A stretch of 64,000 nt of DNA from Mesorhizobium sp. (GCA_004017275.1 SAKE01000011.1:90478-154477); one strand, 5' to 3'; positions 43,062-51,768 are shown, counted from the first letter of the stretch. The notes: generated by a model from the letters alone, not told the origin. Translations and numbers: made by a program.

Positions 43062-44087
43062 CTACTTCGCCGCCGCTTGCGCCTGCAGCGCCTTCAGATC
43101 CCAGCAACTGTCAGGCTTGAGGTCGGCCTTGGTCGTCGCCTTCTCCAGTGTGTAGATGTAGGTGTGAGAGGTGCCGGCCGGCTGGCCGCTCTGCAGCAGG
43201 AACTTGATGATGGCGTTCATGTCGCCCGACTGCCGGGCAAGATCGGTCATCACCACGGCGCCGTAGGTGCCGTCCTGCAGCTTGTCGCAGTCGGCCGCCT
43301 TCTCGCCGCCGCCGGTGGTGACCAGGAACACCTTGCCGTCGAGCTTGGCGTCGCGGATCGCGGCGGATGCGCCGGTGGCGTCACCGTCCCAGAAATCGAT
43401 GATCGAGCAGATGTCCGGATTCTGCTGCAGCATGGTCGTCGTCACGTTGCGCGAGGTCGTCGCATCCCAGTTGGAATCGGGCTTGGCCACGACCTTGAAG
43501 TCGGGATGCTTGTCCAGCACCTTCATGATGCCGGCATACTGGTAAAGGCTGGAAGAGTTCGCCTGGTCGCCTTGTACAAGGCCGATCTTTTTCGACGAGT
43601 TCTCGCCGCAGCCCTTGATCGCTGCTTCCGCCTCGAGCTGGCCAAGCCGATCCCAGTCGCTGCCGATAAAGGCGTCGGCCGGGAAGTTGGCGGGATTGTC
43701 GATCAGGATGACGTAAGTGCCGGCGGCCTGCGCCTTCTTCATCAGCTTGGAATAGGAGTTGAGGTCAGGTGCGTGGATGATCAGCACATCCGGCCTGGTG
43801 TCGGACGAGATGGCGTCCGTGATCGCCTGCGCGCCGGCATCGACCACCCAGTTCGGGTCGCGCGTTTCGAGCACGCCGCCCCAGGCCTCGACTTCGGTCT
43901 TCAGATAGTGCGCCCAGCCCTGCGCCAAGTCGAAGCCCATCGCCAGCGGCACCAGCATGACGCGCTTGCCCTTGAGCGCCTGCGCGTACGCCGCCGGCCC
44001 CGGATCGTCGGCGGCGAAGGTTGGCGCCACGAAGGCGGTGACGGCGAGCGCGGTGGCGGCTGCCATGAGTGTTCTGATCAGTTTCAT
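43062..44087 (-). CDS. Sugar ABC transporter substrate-binding protein (MocB-like position)
   Basis: A 341-residue periplasmic binding protein with signal peptide MKLIRTLMAAATALAVTAFV, cleavage near TFAAD. The mature protein shows VMLVPLAMGFDLAQGWAHYL, VLIIHAPDLNSYSKLMKKAQ and IDFWDGDATGASAAIRDAKL, a distant RbsB-type pattern. It is encoded between the two permease genes of the third importer. The rhizopine-binding protein MocB is of the same superfamily. With MocA-, MocC-, MocD- and MocE-like genes a few kilobases away, an inositol-like or amino-sugar ligand is an attractive but unproven idea. Confidence 0.85.
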   Translation of the reverse strand: MKLIRTLMAAATALAVTAFVAPTFAADDPGPAAYAQALKGKRVMLVPLAMGFDLAQGWAHYLKTEVEAWGGVLETRDPNWVVDAGAQAITDAISSDTRPDVLIIHAPDLNSYSKLMKKAQAAGTYVILIDNPANFPADAFIGSDWDRLGQLEAEAAIKGCGENSSKKIGLVQGDQANSSSLYQYAGIMKVLDKHPDFKVVAKPDSNWDATTSRNVTTTMLQQNPDICSIIDFWDGDATGASAAIRDAKLDGKVFLVTTGGGEKAADCDKLQDGTYGAVVMTDLARQSGDMNAIIKFLLQSGQPAGTSHTYIYTLEKATTKADLKPDSCWDLKALQAQAAAK

Positions 44088-44163
44088 GTCACATCCTCTG
44101 GTTTGGTTTTGTTATCAGCGGCCGGCCCCAACCGTCCGCCTCAGTTCAGATCTTCTTGTTTGA

Positions 44164-44208
44164 GCATGATCTTTTCCGAAAACCGGTTTCCACTTTTCGG
44201 GGTCATGC
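44164..44208. repeat. Short rhizobial palindrome (type E)
   Basis: A 45-base interrupted palindrome: GCATGATCTTTTCCGAAAAC at the left and TTTTCGGGGTCATGC at the right around CCGGTTTCCAC. It starts two bases from the stop of the permease gene. This short element is widespread in Mesorhizobium/Rhizobium intergenic DNA. Confidence 0.7.
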
Positions 44209-44209
44209 C

Positions 44210-45196
44210 CTAAATGTCGCCCTGCTGCGCGGTCTGTTCGTCACGTGGATTGATGATGCCGTCGACGATGATCGCCCCCAGCAGGATCGCCGCCTTGATC
44301 AGGTTCTGATAAAGCAGCGGAATGTCGATGATGGTCATCGCGTTGAGCAGGATGCCGATCAGCGCCGCCCCGACCAGCACGTTGCGCACCCCGCCGCGCC
44401 CGCCGGACAGGCCGATGCCGCCGATCACCGCCACCAGCACGATGTCGTAGAGCAGCGTCGAATTGACGACGCGGGTGTTGATCGAATGCAGGCTCGCCGC
44501 GGTCAGCAGGCCGGCGATCAGCGCCACCAAGGCAGAGAGCACATAGCGCAGCACCAGCATCGGCCGCACCGGAATGCCGATGTTACGGGCGGCAACTGGA
44601 TTGTCGCCGGCGAAATAGATGTAGCTGCCCCATTTGGTGTAGCGCAGGAACAGGAAGAACAGGAAGGCGAGGCCGGCGAAGACGAACACCTCGACGGGAA
44701 TGTCGAGTAAGCGCAGGCCGCCAAGCAGCTCGACCCAATGGCCCTGCGGCACCGGCACGGCATCCTGCGTGATCAGTTGCGAGCGCACATAGCCGAAGAC
44801 GAAGGAGCCGGTCGCCAGCGTCACGAAGATCGCCGGCACGTCGGCATAGGCAACGAGAAAGCCGTTGAGCAGGCCGATGGCCAGCACACCGGCCAGCACA
44901 TAGGCGAAGGCCAGCCCGTCCGGCGTGCCAGAATTCAGCAGTTGCAGATACCAAGCGACCGACATCGCCATGATCGCCACCGCCGACAGGTCGATGCCAC
45001 GGCCGATGATGACCACGGCCATACCTAGCGCAAGGATGCCGAGCACCGACACGGAGCGGACGATAGCGACGAGATTATTGGGGTCGATGAAACCTGGCAG
45101 GCCTATGGCCGCTGTAAGGAACAGCACCACCGCTATGGCAAAGACAATGCCTTCCTGATTCAGGCTCCTGAGAGTCGGCCAGCCGATCGTGTTCAT
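44210..45196 (-). CDS. Sugar ABC transporter permease (RbsC family)
   Basis: A 328-residue permease with the motifs VVIIGRGIDLSAVAIMAMSV and VIGGIGLSGGRGGVRNVLV. It is the first gene of the third importer operon (permease, binding protein, permease-propeller fusion, propeller, ATPase) and would form a heteromeric channel with the fused permease. A LacI-type palindrome stands 16 bases before its start codon. Having a permease rather than the binding protein first is unusual for this family. Confidence 0.88.
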   Translation of the reverse strand: MNTIGWPTLRSLNQEGIVFAIAVVLFLTAAIGLPGFIDPNNLVAIVRSVSVLGILALGMAVVIIGRGIDLSAVAIMAMSVAWYLQLLNSGTPDGLAFAYVLAGVLAIGLLNGFLVAYADVPAIFVTLATGSFVFGYVRSQLITQDAVPVPQGHWVELLGGLRLLDIPVEVFVFAGLAFLFFLFLRYTKWGSYIYFAGDNPVAARNIGIPVRPMLVLRYVLSALVALIAGLLTAASLHSINTRVVNSTLLYDIVLVAVIGGIGLSGGRGGVRNVLVGAALIGILLNAMTIIDIPLLYQNLIKAAILLGAIIVDGIINPRDEQTAQQGDI

Positions 45197-45211
45197 GTCT
45201 GCGTTTGCCCC

Positions 45212-45229
45212 GATGGCAGCGCTGCCATC
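45212..45229. promoter_or_regulatory. LacI-family operator before the third importer operon
   Basis: GATGGCAGCGCTGCCATC is a perfect 18-base palindrome. Its core TGGCAGCGCTGCCA differs from the operator at 17671-17684 (TGGTAGCGCTACCA) by one symmetric pair. It sits just before the first start codon, so binding would block transcription. No LacI gene is adjacent; the only one in the window is at 17729. The rest of 45230-45465 shows no gene. Confidence 0.7.
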
Positions 45230-45465
45230 CCTGGAAGAAAGCTAATCGGCTCAGCGCTGGTTCGTCAAATGAATCCGCGTTAAAAACCCAGGCTGGCACC
45301 GATATTCACCGAGTGGACGCATCGATTGCCAAAGCTGGCGCAATGCGTGGAAAAGCCTGCGCTTTTGGCAATTGGTTGCGCCATTGCGGCTACCCGGTGA
45401 AAGGCCCGCTTCAAGACGAAAGCACAAGGCGGAATTTATCTCCGCATCAGGCGGAAAAACCGATC

Positions 45466-46899
45466 TCAATTTCCCGGTGCATGGCCGGAAACCTCGGCGC
45501 CCGCACCCGGCGGCAGCGCGAGAAAGCGCAACGCCGCCACCAGCCCGATGGCGCCGATCGCCACGAAGGCGATTCGAAAATCGACGAGGTCGAGTTCCGG
45601 TTGCGCCCTGGCGATCTGCGACAGATTGAGGATCGCCGCCGCCACTGCGACGCCGAACAGCATTGCCACCTGCTGCAGCATCGAGGACAGCGTCGCGGCC
45701 GAACTGCGCTGCGCAGCATCGATGTCGGCGAAGGCCAGCGTGTTGAGTGCGGTGAACTGCATCGAGCGCGACAGGCCGGCGATCAGCATCAGCGCCACCA
45801 CCAGCGCCTGTGGCGTCTGCGGCGAGATCGCAGCGCAGGCCATGATCGCCGCCGAGGCGATCAGGCCGTTGACGACCAGCACCGACCGGAAGCCGAAGCG
45901 GCGCAGCGTCGGTGTCGTCACCGTCTTCATGCCGAGATTACCGAGGAAATAGGCAAGGATCATCATGCCGGCATCGACGGGGCTGAGGCCGAAGCCGACC
46001 TGGAACAACAGCGGCAACAGGAACGGCGTAGCGTTGATCGCCACCCGGAAAATGGTGCCGGCAGCCAATGTCGATATGGCGAAGGTCAGCACCCTGAACG
46101 ACGAGAGATCGAGCAGCGGATGCGGCGCACGCCGGAGATGTCGCACCGCCAGCCAGCCGATGACAATGCCGGCTACGATCAGCAACACCGTCGGCAGCAC
46201 CCCGTCCTCGGGATGCGCGATGCGTTCGAGGCCATAGAGCAGCAAGGCAAGTCCCGCCGATGTCAGGAAAAAACCCGGCCAGTCGAGCGGCTTGGGATCG
46301 GCCTCGCGGTCGCCCGGAATAAAACGCGCAACCAGCGCCAGCCCAACCACGCCGAGCGGGATGTTGATGAAGAAATTCCAGTGCCAGGACAGAGTGGTGG
46401 TGATGAAGCCGCCGAGCACCGGCCCGACCACCGGTGCAAACAACGCCGGCCAGGTGATCAGCGCCGTGGCGTTGAGCAGCTCCGACTTCGACGCGTTGCG
46501 CAGGACGAGAATACGCCCGACCGGTGTCATCAGCGCGCTGCCCAGCCCTTGCACGACACGGGCGGCGACGAACTGGGTCAGATTTTGCGAGAAGCCGCAG
46601 GCGAGCGAAGCCAAGGTGAACAGGACGATCGCCAGCAGGAAGATGTTGCGCGCGCCGAACCGGTCGGCGAGCCAGCCCGACAGCGGCACGAACACCGCCA
46701 TGGTCAGCATGTAGACGGTGATGCCGATGCTTATCGCCACCGCCGACACGCCGAAGGACTCCCCCATTTGCGGCAGCGAGGTCGAGATGATCGTCGAATC
46801 CAGCAACTGCATGAAGAAGGCGATGGCGACGATCAGTGCCACGCGCCGCGCATTGGTGGCCGTTTCGGCTAAGGCTTCAGTCTCGGGAATGGCAGTCAT
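45466..46899 (-). CDS. MFS multidrug-efflux type transporter (DHA2/EmrB family)
   Basis: A 477-residue protein with about 14 hydrophobic helices, typical of the DHA2 family of proton-driven drug exporters. LDSTIISTSLPQMGESFGVS is the family motif in helix 1, GWLADRFGARNIFLLA the loop 2-3 motif, and WPALFAPVVGPVLGGFITTT the antiporter motif C (GxxxGPxxGG). ATG 46899 was chosen at the family start; the much longer frame upstream is a shadow of the opposing cyclodeaminase gene. The neighbours do not indicate a particular substrate. Confidence 0.88.
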   Translation of the reverse strand: MTAIPETEALAETATNARRVALIVAIAFFMQLLDSTIISTSLPQMGESFGVSAVAISIGITVYMLTMAVFVPLSGWLADRFGARNIFLLAIVLFTLASLACGFSQNLTQFVAARVVQGLGSALMTPVGRILVLRNASKSELLNATALITWPALFAPVVGPVLGGFITTTLSWHWNFFINIPLGVVGLALVARFIPGDREADPKPLDWPGFFLTSAGLALLLYGLERIAHPEDGVLPTVLLIVAGIVIGWLAVRHLRRAPHPLLDLSSFRVLTFAISTLAAGTIFRVAINATPFLLPLLFQVGFGLSPVDAGMMILAYFLGNLGMKTVTTPTLRRFGFRSVLVVNGLIASAAIMACAAISPQTPQALVVALMLIAGLSRSMQFTALNTLAFADIDAAQRSSAATLSSMLQQVAMLFGVAVAAAILNLSQIARAQPELDLVDFRIAFVAIGAIGLVAALRFLALPPGAGAEVSGHAPGN

Positions 46900-47019
46900 G
46901 ACGGAACCGGTTTGAACAGCATCTAGCCGGCCGCGTCCAGAGACGGCGCAACAAACTTTCGTGTCCCGCCACGGCCTGCTATGGGTGAATGGGGCCGTCG
47001 AGGAAAGTGTACGCGTAAC

Positions 47020-48021
47020 ATGAAGCCCATCTATATCGACTACCTCAATGCCCTCGATATCGATGCCCTTGCCATGACCGATGGTGAAATCATTGCCGCC
47101 GTCGAGGCTGGCCTGGTGGCGCAGGGCAAGGGCCAGACGGTGATCGAGCCGCGCGTCCATCTCGAACCGGACCCGTCCTTCCACGGTCATTTCAATGTCT
47201 TGCGCGGCTACGTCGCGCCGCTCGACACCGCCGGCGTGAAAATCGTCGGCGACTATGTCGACAATTACCTGCATGGCCTGCCTTCCGAATTCGGCATCCT
47301 CAACCTGTTCGATCCGCGCACCGGCACGCCGCGCGCCATTCTCGATGCCACCGTCATCACCGACATGCGCACCGGCGCCGTCACCGCCATCGGTGCCAAA
47401 CATCTGGCGCGCAAGAATTCGAAGGTGCTGGCCCATATCGGTGCGCGCGGCACCGCCTATTGGAATGTGCGCCTGCTCGACCATCTCTTCGATTTCGACG
47501 AGATCCGCGTCCATTCGCGCCGGACGGAAAGCCGCGACGGTTTCGCCGCCAAACTCTCCGCCGATCTCGGCAAGACGGTGACGGCGGTGACCGACTGGAA
47601 GAGCTGCATCGAAGGTGCCGACATCGTCGTCGAGGCGTCGCGGCTGCCGGAGCCGCAGCCATTGCTGAAGACCGAATGGATCAAGCCCGGCGCACTCGTC
47701 GTGCCCTATGGCACGATGAGTGCGGTCGAACTGTCGCTGACCGACATCATGCAGAAAATGGTCGTCGACGATTGGGGCCAGTGCAAGGGCGGCAAATTCG
47801 GCTCGCTGCGCGCCCATGTCGAGACCGGGCGGCTGAGCGAGAAGACGCTGCATGCCGAACTCGGCCAGATTGCCGCCGGTCTAAAAGTGGGGCGCGAAAG
47901 CGACGACGAAACGATCTTGTTCTGGCATCGTGGCTTGTCGCTGTCCGACATTGCATTGGGCAAGGCGATGCTGGCCAAGGCTCAGGCGCAAGGCATCGGC
48001 CAGAGGCTGCGCTTCGCATGA
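47020..48021 (+). CDS. Ornithine cyclodeaminase/mu-crystallin family protein
   Basis: A 333-residue NAD(P)-binding protein of the ornithine cyclodeaminase/mu-crystallin family. GAVTAIGAKHLARKNSKVLA leads into the dinucleotide fold, where IGARGTAYWNVRLL replaces the common GAGxQA motif, and DIVVEAS with PYGTMSAVELSL follow. Family members include cyclodeaminases and imine reductases such as the delta-1-pyrroline-2-carboxylate reductase LhpI. Start ATG 47020 matches the family length. It overlaps the ammonia-lyase-like gene by four bases (ATGA). Which reaction it catalyses cannot be told from sequence alone. Confidence 0.85.
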   Translation: MKPIYIDYLNALDIDALAMTDGEIIAAVEAGLVAQGKGQTVIEPRVHLEPDPSFHGHFNVLRGYVAPLDTAGVKIVGDYVDNYLHGLPSEFGILNLFDPRTGTPRAILDATVITDMRTGAVTAIGAKHLARKNSKVLAHIGARGTAYWNVRLLDHLFDFDEIRVHSRRTESRDGFAAKLSADLGKTVTAVTDWKSCIEGADIVVEASRLPEPQPLLKTEWIKPGALVVPYGTMSAVELSLTDIMQKMVVDDWGQCKGGKFGSLRAHVETGRLSEKTLHAELGQIAAGLKVGRESDDETILFWHRGLSLSDIALGKAMLAKAQAQGIGQRLRFA

Positions 48022-49505
48022 CCGCGCTCGTCCTCACCGGAACCGGCGTCAGCGTCAGCGATGTCACTGCGGTCGCCCGCGACGGGCGCAGGGTGGAGAT
48101 CGGACCGGATGTCATCGACAGGCTGGAGAAGGCACGAAAAGTGCTCAACCAGGCCGCCGCGTCCGGCCAGCAGATCTATGGCCTCAACACCGGGCTCGGT
48201 GCCAATCTCGGCACCGCGGTAGAGGGCGACGCAGGTGCCTTCCAGCGCCAGCTCCTGGAAGGACGCAGCGGCGCGGTTGGCGAAGCGCTGCCGGTTGAAA
48301 CGGTGCGGGCAACCATGGTCGCCCGTAGCGCGATGCTGTCGGTTGGCGGTTCCGGCATTTCGCCTGCCGTCTTCGTCACTTTGGTCGACGCGCTCAATGC
48401 CGGCGTCCATCCCGTGATGCCGTCGCTCGGCTCGATCGGCGCCGGCGACCTGGTGTTGATGACAGCGCTCGCCCGCATGCTCACCGGCGAGGGCGACGCA
48501 GAGTATCAGGGCCGTCGCATGCCGGCGGCCAAGGCGCTGACGATGGCGCGTCTCGCCCCCATCAGCCTGGCGCCCAAGGACGGCCTGTCGCTGATCAACG
48601 CTTCGGCGGTATCCGCCGGCAGCGGCGCACTTGCGGCGACGGATGCGCTCTCAGCCCTTGCCCAGCAGCAACAGGCCGGCGCGTTGACCATGGAAGGTTT
48701 TGGTGCCAACCGCACCATCCTCGACCCGCGCTTGCATATGGCGCGCCCGGCGGCGGGCCAGCAGGAAGCAGCCAAGGCGCTACACGATCTGCTCGCCGGC
48801 AACGAGGCACCGACACCGACCACCTTGCAGGACCCGCTGTCGATCCGCTGCATGCCGTCGATCCATGGCGCACTGATCGAGGCGATCGGTCAGGCGAGAC
48901 ATGCCGTCGAGATCGAACTCAACGCCGCCGGCGACAATCCGCTGGTGCTCCGCGACGACGGACTGGTGCTGTCGACCGGGAATTTCCACACCGCCTCAAT
49001 GGCATTGGCTTTCGAGACCCTCAGCCTGGCAATCGCGCAATGTGCCGCTGCCAGTGCCGCGCGCTTCATCCAGCTCACCGGTTCGGGTCGCAATGGCCTG
49101 CCGAAATACCTGTCGCCGGTCGGCGGCGCCTCGGCCGGCTTCGTGCCGCTGCAGAAGACGGTGACATCGATCCTGGCCGCCATCCGCCACAAGGCCAATC
49201 CGGTCATGCTCGACTTCCTGCCGGTGTCGGAAGGCGTCGAGGACCATGCCACCCAGACGCCTCTGGCGGTGGCGAAATGCGCCGGGATGATCGCGCTGTG
49301 GCGGCGGCTGATCGCCTTCGAATTGATGGCGGGCGCACAAGCGATCGACCTGCGCGACGGGCTCGCCCTGACACCACGCACCGCCGCAATTCACACGGCG
49401 ATACGTGCGCTCGTCCCTTTCCTGAAAGAGGACAGGCCGCTCGGCATAGACGCCGAATCGCTTTGCGCCGCGCTCGCCAATGGGTCGTGGCAGGCGACCT
49501 TATGA
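48018..49505 (+). CDS. Histidine ammonia-lyase family protein lacking the MIO serine
   Basis: A 495-residue member of the aromatic amino acid lyase family (HAL/PAL). Conserved positions are Tyr54 (YGLNTGLGANLG), Asn194 (LINAS), Arg277 (SIRCMP), Phe323 (GNFH) and Glu408 (GVEDH). In active enzymes an Ala-Ser-Gly triad cyclises to the MIO cofactor within GSVGASGDL. Here the segment reads GSIGAGDL (138-145, codons from 48429), so the Ser is absent. The catalytic Tyr before the SxR segment is Leu274 (DPLSIRC). Ordinary MIO-dependent ammonia elimination therefore looks impossible. The gene is coupled to the cyclodeaminase-like gene; a changed chemistry or a binding role is possible. Confidence 0.85.
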   Translation: MTALVLTGTGVSVSDVTAVARDGRRVEIGPDVIDRLEKARKVLNQAAASGQQIYGLNTGLGANLGTAVEGDAGAFQRQLLEGRSGAVGEALPVETVRATMVARSAMLSVGGSGISPAVFVTLVDALNAGVHPVMPSLGSIGAGDLVLMTALARMLTGEGDAEYQGRRMPAAKALTMARLAPISLAPKDGLSLINASAVSAGSGALAATDALSALAQQQQAGALTMEGFGANRTILDPRLHMARPAAGQQEAAKALHDLLAGNEAPTPTTLQDPLSIRCMPSIHGALIEAIGQARHAVEIELNAAGDNPLVLRDDGLVLSTGNFHTASMALAFETLSLAIAQCAAASAARFIQLTGSGRNGLPKYLSPVGGASAGFVPLQKTVTSILAAIRHKANPVMLDFLPVSEGVEDHATQTPLAVAKCAGMIALWRRLIAFELMAGAQAIDLRDGLALTPRTAAIHTAIRALVPFLKEDRPLGIDAESLCAALANGSWQATL

Positions 49506-50300
49506 CTGGCCGACCTTGTCGAGAAACAGCTTTAACTCGGCCGGGTCCATCCGCACAATGTGCTTGTCCTCCGGATAGGCAAGACTGTTGACATCGGCAA
49601 CATATTCCGAGAACGCGGCAATGCGCTCGGCCTGCAAGCGATCATATTCGGCGGCAAAATTGCGATAGACCTTGGAATGACGAGGCATGTGGCCACGGTT
49701 CTGGCCGAGGATGTCGTCGGCGAACAGATACTGCGCGTCGCAGCCGGTGCCCGCTCCCATCGACAGCATGATCAGCGACGTACGCTCCGAGATCGCCTTG
49801 GCCACCTCGACAGGCACCACCTCGATTTCGGCACCGATGGCGCCAGCGGCCTCCAGTTGTTTCACCGCCGCGAAGACCTCCATGGCAGTGTCGGCGGTCT
49901 TGCCCACCGCCTTGAATCCGCCGGTCCAGGTGGCGCGGGAAGGAATGAGGCCGACATGGCCGATCACCGGGATATTGTCATCGGCCATCCGCTTGATCGT
50001 GCCATAGCCGGCGCTGCAATAGACCGCGTCGGCGCCGGCCTTGTAGAGCCGGAAGGCCCAGCGCAGGAAATCGTCCGATGTGCCGATCTCGTAGAAATTG
50101 TCGCCCGGCATGGTGAACAGGCTGGGTGCCGCGTCGCGGTACTGCGGGTTGAGCACCAGTTCGGGCGGCACCGAGACGATATCGACCCCTGCCCGCTCGG
50201 CGGCCTCGGCTTCCTCCATCGTCAGCACGCGCAGCATGGTCAGCTGGCGCTTGCCCTTCATGGCGCGCAAATCCGCGACGGTCGGTCTTTTTCGGCTCAT
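49500..50300 (-). CDS. PanB-like (ketopantoate hydroxymethyltransferase superfamily) protein
   Basis: A 266-residue TIM-barrel protein. VIGHVGLIPSR, AGAIGAEIEVVPVEVAKAI (with the conserved Glu) and MGAGTGCDAQYLFADDILG match PanB. However, the metal-binding Asp of the canonical VGDSLG is missing (the region reads GVDIVSVPPELV), and the second Asp and the Lys region are also different (SAGYG). It is therefore unlikely to make ketopantoate. It may belong to a side group acting on other 2-oxo or enol substrates. Last gene of the seven-gene leftward operon; its end overlaps the opposing lyase-like gene by six bases. Confidence 0.7.
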   Translation of the reverse strand: MSRKRPTVADLRAMKGKRQLTMLRVLTMEEAEAAERAGVDIVSVPPELVLNPQYRDAAPSLFTMPGDNFYEIGTSDDFLRWAFRLYKAGADAVYCSAGYGTIKRMADDNIPVIGHVGLIPSRATWTGGFKAVGKTADTAMEVFAAVKQLEAAGAIGAEIEVVPVEVAKAISERTSLIMLSMGAGTGCDAQYLFADDILGQNRGHMPRHSKVYRNFAAEYDRLQAERIAAFSEYVADVNSLAYPEDKHIVRMDPAELKLFLDKVGQS

Positions 50301-50332
50301 CTGGAGGTCCCTCTGTTACGTGCTGCGGCAGG

Positions 50333-50647
50333 TCAGCTGATCTGAATCATCACTTTGCCGGCCTCGACCTTCACCGGATAGGTGGCGAGATTGACGCATA
50401 CCGGCGCGCCCTTGGCCACACCAGTCTTATAGTTGAAGCGGCCATTATGCTTGGGACATTCGATGATGTCGTCCATCACCAGCCCGTCGGCCAGATGCGC
50501 CTTCTCGTGCGTGCAGAAACCGTCGGTCGCGAAGTACTCGTCATCCGGACTGCGATAGATGGCGAAGGTGCGTCCGCCATGGTCGAAACGGATGACATCC
50601 TCTTCCTCGATATCGTCGACGCCACACGCTTCAACCCAGTCGGCCAT
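50333..50647 (-). CDS. mocE: MocE-like Rieske 2Fe-2S ferredoxin
   Basis: A 104-residue Rieske ferredoxin. The cluster is bound by C45-x-H47 (GFCTHEKAHL) and C64-x-x-H67 (CPKHNGRF). It should carry electrons to the neighbouring membrane oxygenase. The match in length and order to MocE proteins of the rhizopine pathway, and the MocD-like gene 18 bases upstream, are the grounds for the name. No ferredoxin reductase (MocF) is encoded in this window, so a reductase from elsewhere would be needed. Confidence 0.85.
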   Translation of the reverse strand: MADWVEACGVDDIEEEDVIRFDHGGRTFAIYRSPDDEYFATDGFCTHEKAHLADGLVMDDIIECPKHNGRFNYKTGVAKGAPVCVNLATYPVKVEAGKVMIQIS

Positions 50648-50665
50648 CTTTCGTCTCCTGCAAGT

Positions 50666-51760
50666 CTATTCCGCCGCCGCCGGGACGGTCAGCGCGTGGA
50701 ATTCCTCGCGATACGGTCTTGCCGTCGGCGACAATTCACGCTTCAGGAAATAGTCCTCGTACTGCAGTTGTTTCAGCAGCACCGGCCAAACCTCGCGATA
50801 GGCATGCCACATCGAAGGGTTCGGCTCTGGCAGATCGTGCTTGATCAGTTCGTGCAACCTCGGCAGCGCGTGATAGGGCACCATCGGGAACATGTGATGT
50901 TCGACATGGTAATTCATGTTCCAGTAGATGAAGCGGCTGATCGGGTTCATATAGACGGTGCGCGTGTTCAGCCGGTGGTCGGTGACGTTGTCGGCCAGGC
51001 CGATATGCTGCAGCAGGCCGGTCAGCACCATGTGCCAGCTGCCGTAGAGGCGCGGCAGGCCGATCAGCACCAGTGGCAGGAACGACCACCAATAGAGTGC
51101 CAGCGCGATTGCCGCGACATAGATGGCGACATGCCAGCGCGCTGCGGTGACCATCTTGTGCAGCTCCATCTCGGGGATAAAGCTTTTCTCTTCGGGCGAG
51201 ATGCTGCCAAAGGCATTGCGCATCAGCGTCGGCAGCGAATAGCGGAAATCGAGAATGCCGGTGAAGGCAAGTGCCGCGCGCAGCAGGTCGGGCGGACGCA
51301 TCACGGCGATCTCGGCGTCGCGGCCGACGATGATCGTGTCGGTGTGGTGGCGGGCGTGGCTCCAGCGCCAGGTCACCGGGTTGCGCATCAGCATGAAGCT
51401 GGCAATCTGGTAGACGGCATCGTTCATCCAGCGGGTGCGGAAGGCGGTGCCATGGCCGCATTCGTGCCAGCGCGAATCGCTGGACGAGCCGTAGAGCACG
51501 CCATAGACGAGCAGGAACGGCACGACCCACCACGTGCCCCAGAACCAGATGACCCCGGCGGCAGAGCCCAATATGGCAACGATCCAGATGATCGTGTCGC
51601 GGATCGCCGGCCCGTCCGAGCGTTGCATCAGCTCCTTCATCGCCTTGCGCGGCACATCCGTGTGATACCACTCAGCCGAAGCCAGCCCGATCTCGATCGC
51701 GATGCGCGTGCTTTCGCCGACCAGGCTGTAGTCGCGCTTTGTCTTGGTCGTCGTCGCCAT
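50666..51760 (-). CDS. mocD: MocD-like membrane oxygenase (fatty-acid desaturase fold)
   Basis: A 364-residue membrane protein of the fatty-acid desaturase/hydroxylase fold. Three His boxes bind the di-iron centre: HECGH (99-103), HARHH (135-139) and HVEHH (285-289). Four hydrophobic segments surround them. In rhizobia such proteins next to a Rieske ferredoxin are called MocD; the published rhizopine model uses a MocD/MocE/MocF oxygenase complex, thought to demethylate the methyl-inosamine. The ATG at 51760 is preferred to the GTG at 51766. Oxidation of a small substrate other than a fatty acid is inferred from context. Confidence 0.85.
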   Translation of the reverse strand: MATTTKTKRDYSLVGESTRIAIEIGLASAEWYHTDVPRKAMKELMQRSDGPAIRDTIIWIVAILGSAAGVIWFWGTWWVVPFLLVYGVLYGSSSDSRWHECGHGTAFRTRWMNDAVYQIASFMLMRNPVTWRWSHARHHTDTIIVGRDAEIAVMRPPDLLRAALAFTGILDFRYSLPTLMRNAFGSISPEEKSFIPEMELHKMVTAARWHVAIYVAAIALALYWWSFLPLVLIGLPRLYGSWHMVLTGLLQHIGLADNVTDHRLNTRTVYMNPISRFIYWNMNYHVEHHMFPMVPYHALPRLHELIKHDLPEPNPSMWHAYREVWPVLLKQLQYEDYFLKRELSPTARPYREEFHALTVPAAAE

Positions 51761-51768
51761 TGTCACCT

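Noticed and set aside
45205..46872. A 555-codon frame opposite the DHA2 transporter
   Set aside because: It is rich in Arg, Gln and Asp without any family pattern. The opposite strand encodes a clear 14-helix transporter.
47460..49505. A 681-codon open frame overlapping the cyclodeaminase-like gene
   Set aside because: Only the part from 48018 shows family similarity. The rest is the shadow of the upstream gene in another frame.
49500..50300. Assignment as true ketopantoate hydroxymethyltransferase (PanB)
   Set aside because: Key metal ligands are not found at the expected places, and the operon has no pantothenate genes.
50666..51760. Fatty-acid desaturase in lipid metabolism
   Set aside because: The adjacent Rieske ferredoxin and MocA/MocC-like genes favour a MocD-type oxygenase, although the fold is the same.
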